Of a DNA stretch of 64,000 bases, positions 59,043-64,000 are shown piece by piece (position 1 is the stretch's first letter; every line of letters begins with the position of its first letter). Source of the stretch: Hominimerdicola alba (GTDB lineage Bacteria > Bacillota > Clostridia > Oscillospirales > Ruminococcaceae); assembly GCF_900109655.1 (NCBI RefSeq), contig NZ_FOAT01000009.1:91799-155798 (forward strand). The letters are read 5' to 3'. A program made the position numbers and the translations under genes. A model generated the notes under the pieces. The model was not told the DNA's origin. It was given only the letters and a program-made list of their open reading frames with translations, and did not search any database.

Positions 59043-61535
59043 TCAGTCAATGGTAACTTCAAATGTTCTGGATTCCAGCTTTCTCAGATCCCACTCGCCG
59101 TTGATCCTTGCGCAAACTACCATCTTGTAGGTGCCGGATTCAAACTCAGGTGAGATAACGCTTGTAACGTCGCCGTCTTCCCTTGCAAGAATCTTCCATT
59201 CGCCGTTAATATATGCTCCGATCGCGTATCTTTCAGCGCCCTCAACAGGAGTCCATGTGAGCTTGAATCTCTTGTGGGATACTTCAACATCTACGCCGGG
59301 GAACTTAGACTTGCAGGCAACGCCTATCCAATTTGAAACATCTGTGCTCCAGCTGCCGTTTGCATAGGCTATAACAGCAACTCTGTAAACTGTTCCGGGG
59401 TTCAGACCTTTGAATTCATAGGAAGTGCCGTCAACCTCATCTAACTTATGCCATGTACCGCTGATATACGCACATACGGCATACTTCTCAGCACTTGCTA
59501 CAGGTGTCCATGAAAGCACCGCAGAACCGTTACCGGCTTCGTAAGAAAGTTCAGTAGCAGTGGACAGCTTGCTGATAGTGATGGTTCTGACATCGGTATA
59601 CTCAACGCCATCGATGGTTGCTGTTGCAGTATATATCTTCTTGCCCTCAGCATTGTATGTAGGATTTATAGTCTTTACTGAAATTTCAGCTTTACCTGTC
59701 TTAACATCTCCGCATTTTTCGCAGATGACATTTACAGTTGCGCCGCTTGCGTTCTTGTTCCAGATCCATTCGGTCTTGGTGTAGGAATGACCAACAGCAG
59801 GAAGAACTATTTCCTTTGTTTCAGTATACTTCTTGCCGTTGAACTCTATCATTGCGCTATAAACAGCCTTGCCTTCTTCGGTGCAGGTTGCATCCTTGAT
59901 TTTGGAAGTTACGAGTGTCTTGACATTCTCAACGTGGCCGCAGTCTTCGCACTTGAAGGAAGCTATAGCAGTCCTGTAATCAGCTGTAAACTTCCACTCG
60001 GGATCACCATAGGTGTGACCTGTTGCGGGTACCTTCCAGGAATCCTTCTCGATCTCCTGATATGCACCGTCTGCGAAAACATAAAACTTTCCGTCAGAGC
60101 CGTCAAAATAACCTGTATTTCCGTCCTTATCGCAGGAAGCTTCAGCAGCGTCATGCCAGGTGTACTTTATCTCCAGAGTAAAATCAGCAAGAGCCTCAGC
60201 GCCCTTGAAGTTCTGGGTTTCAGCAATAGTTGCTCTCAGAGTATAGTTGCCTACCTCGGTAGGTACTTTATCGGTGTATTCGGAATCCTCTGCGTCCTTG
60301 GACTTGTATTCAAACTTAACTTCGCCCTCGCCCTTGTTTCCGTCAACAACGGGAACGCTTGGCTCATCACCGAATGCCCAGTTAGCAACAGATACTGTAG
60401 GTTCGATATCTGCTCTTTCAACAGTAACTTTCACAAACTTAGCTGTGCAGTTGCCCATGCCCTCGAGCTTGTACCAGACCTCGTAATCACCTGCATCCTT
60501 TACCTTAGGAAGATCTCTGGTATAATTGCCGTCTACAGAAAGACTGTAAACCATTTTAGCGTCTTTAACAGAACCTGCTGTTATGAGCTCATGTTCTTCT
60601 TCATCATATACCAGTTCTTCAACAGCAACAGGTGCTGTTATATCCGAAACTTTCTTTACTTCACCTGTGAAGACAAGATTGTTTGCACCAACAGCTTCAA
60701 AAGTAGAATATGTATTTTTGATAGTTACTTTTCCGCTGGTACCTGCTGCAACAGGATCTATCGAAACAGCCTCAGTACACTTTCCGTCTATAAGGCAGTT
60801 AGTTACAGTTACATTTCCGTTATCTCCGCACCATCCGATCAGTCCACAAGCTACATCTGAAGCCTTTACAGTTCCATTGAAACCACAGTTTGTGATCTTA
60901 ACAGCTGTACCGTAGCTGTGACCAACAAGTCCGCCATTGTGTGTTCCGCCGCTTATCTCAGCATTTACCTGAACATTTTCAATCTCCAGAGTACCGAGTG
61001 CAGCACCAACAACGCCTGCAGAATGTATGCCGCTCTTAACAGAGCCATTAACTGTAAAATTCTTGATGACAGCATCCTTTACGCCGCAGAAAGGTGCAGC
61101 GCAGTGTGTCATTTTATCGGCTTCCTTTTCCGATTCGTCTATCTTAACAGTCAAAGTATGACCATTACCATCAAATATTCCCGAGAAAGGACGGCTCACG
61201 GTCTCTGTGGGATGCTCGTTCTTGCCTATCATCTCAGTAACTGTTATATCCTTTGTAAGCTTGAAGTATTTGCCGCTGAAGCTTTCGCCTTCATTTACCT
61301 TCTCAGCCAGCTTTTTCCATTCATCAGAAGATGTGATCTGATAAGGCTCAGCCTTAGTGCCCTTGCCTTTACCGCTCCATATCTCAGTCTCTTCTTTCTC
61401 GTTTACAGCGGTAACAGCAACAACAGCTGCACCATCTTTCGAAAAGCTCTCTGCACTTACAGGCATCATACCTGCCGCAAGCACGAATGCCAGCAGTCCT
61501 GCAGTTACTTTTTTCAGAGTATAGTTTCCGCTCAT
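59043..61535 (-). CDS. Non-catalytic secreted protein: GLUG repeats, MBG-like, zinc-ribbon-like, FN3 and CBM37-like modules
   Basis: About 830 residues from ATG 61535, behind GGAGG; upstream codons to 61583 lack a ribosome site. A signal peptide (about 1-27) is followed by a beta-helix-like region with GLUG motifs (GGLVGHSYGTAVKITNCGF, about 60-300). Beta domains of the MBG/YDG kind span about 300-460, and two HTYGDPEW/CEDCGHVE-type modules with CxxC pairs span about 470-640. An FN3-like module (about 650-735) and a last module of CBM37 pattern (ERYAIGAYINGEWKI) complete it. No glycosidase motif is visible. It may be an adhesin or substrate-binding surface protein. It sits between cellulase and xylanase genes with its own promoter and terminator. 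Confidence 0.82.
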   Translation of the reverse strand: MSGNYTLKKVTAGLLAFVLAAGMMPVSAESFSKDGAAVVAVTAVNEKEETEIWSGKGKGTKAEPYQITSSDEWKKLAEKVNEGESFSGKYFKLTKDITVTEMIGKNEHPTETVSRPFSGIFDGNGHTLTVKIDESEKEADKMTHCAAPFCGVKDAVIKNFTVNGSVKSGIHSAGVVGAALGTLEIENVQVNAEISGGTHNGGLVGHSYGTAVKITNCGFNGTVKASDVACGLIGWCGDNGNVTVTNCLIDGKCTEAVSIDPVAAGTSGKVTIKNTYSTFEAVGANNLVFTGEVKKVSDITAPVAVEELVYDEEEHELITAGSVKDAKMVYSLSVDGNYTRDLPKVKDAGDYEVWYKLEGMGNCTAKFVKVTVERADIEPTVSVANWAFGDEPSVPVVDGNKGEGEVKFEYKSKDAEDSEYTDKVPTEVGNYTLRATIAETQNFKGAEALADFTLEIKYTWHDAAEASCDKDGNTGYFDGSDGKFYVFADGAYQEIEKDSWKVPATGHTYGDPEWKFTADYRTAIASFKCEDCGHVENVKTLVTSKIKDATCTEEGKAVYSAMIEFNGKKYTETKEIVLPAVGHSYTKTEWIWNKNASGATVNVICEKCGDVKTGKAEISVKTINPTYNAEGKKIYTATATIDGVEYTDVRTITISKLSTATELSYEAGNGSAVLSWTPVASAEKYAVCAYISGTWHKLDEVDGTSYEFKGLNPGTVYRVAVIAYANGSWSTDVSNWIGVACKSKFPGVDVEVSHKRFKLTWTPVEGAERYAIGAYINGEWKILAREDGDVTSVISPEFESGTYKMVVCARINGEWDLRKLESRTFEVTID

Positions 61536-61717
61536 TGGCTTGTTCCTCCTTACGTGAACATCAACAGTGTGCACAGCACACATTCCCGATATACCCTCAC
61601 CTCAGCCGATACTCAGACCCGCCTTGGAACACGGTATACATGTCTCCGCTTTTTGTTTTTGATATCTTAATCGTCGCGAAAAAATATATACTTCGGACCT
61701 ATTAGATAATTTTTTAT

Positions 61718-61746
61718 ATTATATCACACTTTATACACGCCGTCAA
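61718..61746 (-). promoter_or_regulatory. Promoter of the GLUG/CBM37-like gene
   Basis: Minus strand TTGACG (61741-61746), 17-base spacer, TATAAT (61718-61723). The leader is about 175 bases; it includes a T/A-rich tract and no recognised structure. Confidence 0.75.
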
Positions 61747-61794
61747 TCATTTTCACAGAAATTTCAGTAATTGACATATATTTTAACAAAAAGA

Positions 61795-61826
61795 TCGGAG
61801 GAGACCTCAGATGAGATCTCCTCCGA
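61795..61826 (-). terminator. Terminator of the xylanase/esterase gene
   Basis: TCGGAGGAGA (61795-61804) pairs with TCTCCTCCGA (61817-61826), 29 bases after the stop, with T-rich sequence beyond it on the minus strand. Confidence 0.85.
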
Positions 61827-61855
61827 CCTTATTAATATGGTCTTTTTAATGAAAA

Positions 61856-64000
61856 TCAGCTTACCTTTGTGTAGATCTGACCGCCGTTAAGAGTCTTGCC
61901 CTTAGCTGCGAACATTTCAGAAATGGTAACTACCTGATAGCCCTGAGACTTCAGCCAAGGAAGAACACTCTCCATAGCTGTAGCAGTATTGTCATAAGTC
62001 TCGTGGCAGAGAACGATAGCACCGTTCAGAGAACCGTTGTTAGCTGCGTTCTTGATAGTGTTCTCGATCTGGTATGCAGATGCACCGTTCCAGTCCTGTG
62101 TATCGATAGCACAAGTGATCATAGGAACATCGTACAGTGTCTGCTGAACCTGCCAGTTGGAAGCCAGGTAAGGCAGTCTGAGGAGCTTGGAAGGCTCTGC
62201 GCCGATGATGCTCTTCAGCTTGCTTGCACAGTTATCATACTCAGAACGGATCTGGCTTGCATTACGCTCAGTCAGGTTGGGGTGAGACATAGTGTGGTTT
62301 GCGATCTCCATGCCCTTGCTGTAAGCATCACGAACCTGATCAGGCTTGCCGATCCAGTTGCCAACATAGAAGAATGTTGCGTGGAAGCCGTTCTTATAGA
62401 GAGCATCGATGATTCTCTGACCGGAGTAGCCCTGTGCAGTACCGTCATCGAAAGAGATAGCTACCATAGGCTTGCTGGGGTCAACGTAGTAACCGTTGTT
62501 ACCACCATTGTTACCACCATTGTTACCGCCGTTGTTGCCGCCATTATTGCCGCCGTTGTTACCGCCGTTATTTCCTTCGTTACCGCCGTTGTTTGTGTAA
62601 ACAGGGGTGCGATACTGAATGTTGTTGTAGGATCTGGTGATTACTACTACGTAGCTGTCCAGAGCGCCTGCTGTATCCCACTTGCCGTTTACTCTTGCAG
62701 CGATCGCTACTCTGTAGCTCATGTTAGGAGTAAGACCCTTAGGAGTGGTGTAGGAAGTGCCGGAGATGTTGGAATCCTGAACTCTCCACTTGCCTGCCAG
62801 ATAAACTGCGATGCCGTACTTGTCAGCGCCCTTTACAGCGTCCCAAGTGAATCTCATCTGGTTGTACTGGCTGCTGTATTCCATCTTAACGTTTGAAGGA
62901 ACAGTTGCACTTGTTCCGCCTGTACCTGTGCCTGCGCCTGTGCCGGAAGCAACATAGCCCTTGTTTGCGATTATAGCTCTGTCAACATAGATGTCGCACA
63001 GACTGTCGGGAGCTTCAACGTACATCTTTACATTGGATGCGCCTGAAGGAATTGTGAAGTTAGTGTTCTCAAGCTTGGACCACTTGCCTGCTGTGCAGGT
63101 GCCCTCAGCTATCTGAGTGTAATTTGTGGTACCATTCTGATCATACTGCATAGACAGCTGAACAGTTGTGCTCTCGGTAGGATTTACCATAGCGCTGAAG
63201 CTATAAGAGCTGCCAGGCTTGAAAGTAGAAGTGTTGACATCTACCTCACCGCCGTTCCAGTTATCAGTTCTGCCGCTTACATACAGGGACTTGCTGCCCT
63301 CATAAGCCTTGGAAGAAGATGATGCTACACTTGCAGAACCTCTGCCGCTCCAGGAATTGGTGCCGTTCTCGAATGTAGCTGAGTACAGTGTACCCTCGAT
63401 CTCCGGCTCATCCGGCTCGGGGTCAGGAGTGTAGCCACTTTTGCCTTCATACATCTTCAGATTAACGTCAGCTGAACCATCGGATTCCCAACCTTCAACG
63501 TTGAAAGCAACTTCGTACAGGTTGCCCATCTTCAGGCCCTTGGATTCCCATGCCTTGAAGTGCTCGGAAACGCTGATGGTACCCTTGGTTCTAAGGTTCT
63601 GACGGATGCTGATATACTGTGTGAAATTCTTGTTGCCTTCGATGGTGTAGGAATTTCTTGCACTTGTGTAGATCTTGTATTCACTGCCGTCGATATTAAC
63701 GGAACCCTTGTACTGCGCAGAAGAATCCTGTGCAGGAGACCAGTTCTTCCAGTCTTCGATGATGTAGTACTCTACCAGAGGATTCTGAGCCCAGCCGTAG
63801 ATACAGATTCTGGAGTTACCTGATGAACCTGCCTGCCAGTTGCAGTCATAATCACAATAGAAATCACCGTAATCTTTGTATGTCTTAGGGTTATTCAGAC
63901 CCCAGTAAAGACCACGACGAGCAAGGAAGTTACCTCTCGAACCATTAGGACCACACTTCCAGGATGTGCTGAAACCACCGTCATTGTCGTGCAGTGTCAT
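61856..64000 (-). CDS. Bifunctional xylanase/acetylxylan esterase (GH11, CBM22, CBM37, CE4), 5' end outside window
   Basis: At least 714 residues; the signal peptide lies beyond the window, so the first methionine here is internal. GH11 (to about 190) has the nucleophile region LVEYYIIEDW and the acid/base region VSEHFKAWESKG. A CBM22-like sandwich (about 205-350) is followed by a CBM37 (about 370-455, with more differences than the other copies) and an asparagine-glycine linker of repeated NNGG. A CE4 deacetylase ends the protein, with SFDDGT, the metal-binding HTMSH, LRLPYL, DTQDWNG and LCHE. It cuts xylan backbones and removes acetyl groups from them. CBM37 is internal here, not terminal. 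Confidence 0.95.
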   Translation of the reverse strand: MTLHDNDGGFSTSWKCGPNGSRGNFLARRGLYWGLNNPKTYKDYGDFYCDYDCNWQAGSSGNSRICIYGWAQNPLVEYYIIEDWKNWSPAQDSSAQYKGSVNIDGSEYKIYTSARNSYTIEGNKNFTQYISIRQNLRTKGTISVSEHFKAWESKGLKMGNLYEVAFNVEGWESDGSADVNLKMYEGKSGYTPDPEPDEPEIEGTLYSATFENGTNSWSGRGSASVASSSSKAYEGSKSLYVSGRTDNWNGGEVDVNTSTFKPGSSYSFSAMVNPTESTTVQLSMQYDQNGTTNYTQIAEGTCTAGKWSKLENTNFTIPSGASNVKMYVEAPDSLCDIYVDRAIIANKGYVASGTGAGTGTGGTSATVPSNVKMEYSSQYNQMRFTWDAVKGADKYGIAVYLAGKWRVQDSNISGTSYTTPKGLTPNMSYRVAIAARVNGKWDTAGALDSYVVVITRSYNNIQYRTPVYTNNGGNEGNNGGNNGGNNGGNNGGNNGGNNGGNNGYYVDPSKPMVAISFDDGTAQGYSGQRIIDALYKNGFHATFFYVGNWIGKPDQVRDAYSKGMEIANHTMSHPNLTERNASQIRSEYDNCASKLKSIIGAEPSKLLRLPYLASNWQVQQTLYDVPMITCAIDTQDWNGASAYQIENTIKNAANNGSLNGAIVLCHETYDNTATAMESVLPWLKSQGYQVVTISEMFAAKGKTLNGGQIYTKVS

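Noticed and set aside
1..64000. tRNA, rRNA or insertion sequences with transposases
   Set aside because: I found no cloverleaf-like or rRNA sequence and no transposase or integrase gene; only small non-coding repeats are present.

Overview
The window looks like chromosomal DNA of a fibre-degrading rumen or gut Firmicute, most likely Ruminococcus albus or a very close relative. The main reason is the C-terminal module of about 85 residues with the signature DKYGIAVYLAGKWR. It occurs in four secreted carbohydrate-active enzymes here and, in diverged form, in a fifth protein. That module is CBM37, which is established as characteristic of R. albus. Shine-Dalgarno sites are strong (GGAGG type), and vegetative promoters are canonical TTGACA/TATAAT with 17-base spacers.

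Layout. 1-219 is the 3' end of a GH10 xylanase. 220-930 and 8795-9350 are gene-free and built from a mosaic of small hairpin-forming repeats, one of which also lies at 3224-3290. 930-8794 holds a GGDEF-EAL protein, a PfkB-type sugar kinase, a MacB/FtsX-like ABC exporter and an unknown membrane protein. 9350-12741 is a zinc/cadmium efflux operon: an ArsR-type sensor, a methyltransferase, a stand-alone HMA protein and a P1B ATPase. A stop-free 40-bp tandem repeat array (12731-13160) follows, then an ECF sigma factor with a probable anti-sigma factor, and carB. 18101-24766 is a TetR-controlled MMPL exporter with a 1215-residue heptad-repeat surface protein. Next come a beta-propeller/HD-GYP receptor, nrdR, a GH27 alpha-galactosidase, a beta-lactamase-fold hydrolase, a parS-like centromere site (31357-31372), a second GGDEF-EAL protein and a VWA lipoprotein. 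35411-39187 is a VTC / DUF4956 / CotH operon ending in a 29-residue membrane peptide.

39354-64000 is mainly a cellulose and xylan degradation island. It contains a membrane-anchored GH9, GH5-FN3-CBM37, CBM4-GH9-CBM37, GH9-CBM3c-FN3-CBM37, a non-catalytic GLUG/FN3/CBM37-like surface protein, and a GH11-CBM22-CBM37-CE4 bifunctional xylanase/esterase cut by the window end. A Bce-type two-component system and ABC transporter sit inside it (46656-52153).

The most distinctive system is in that Bce locus. Between the bceRS-like genes and the bceAB-like genes lie three tandem cassettes. Each has a palindrome matching the known BceR-type box (TNACA-N4-TGTAA), exactly 18 bases, a -35/-10 promoter with a 17-base spacer, a GGGG/CCCC leader hairpin, and a 63-74 residue two-helix membrane protein. 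Four cyclic-di-GMP genes (two GGDEF-EAL, one HD-GYP, one LacI-like sensor-GGDEF) lie within about 43 kb.

All calls rest on reading the sequence and on family knowledge; no database search was run.
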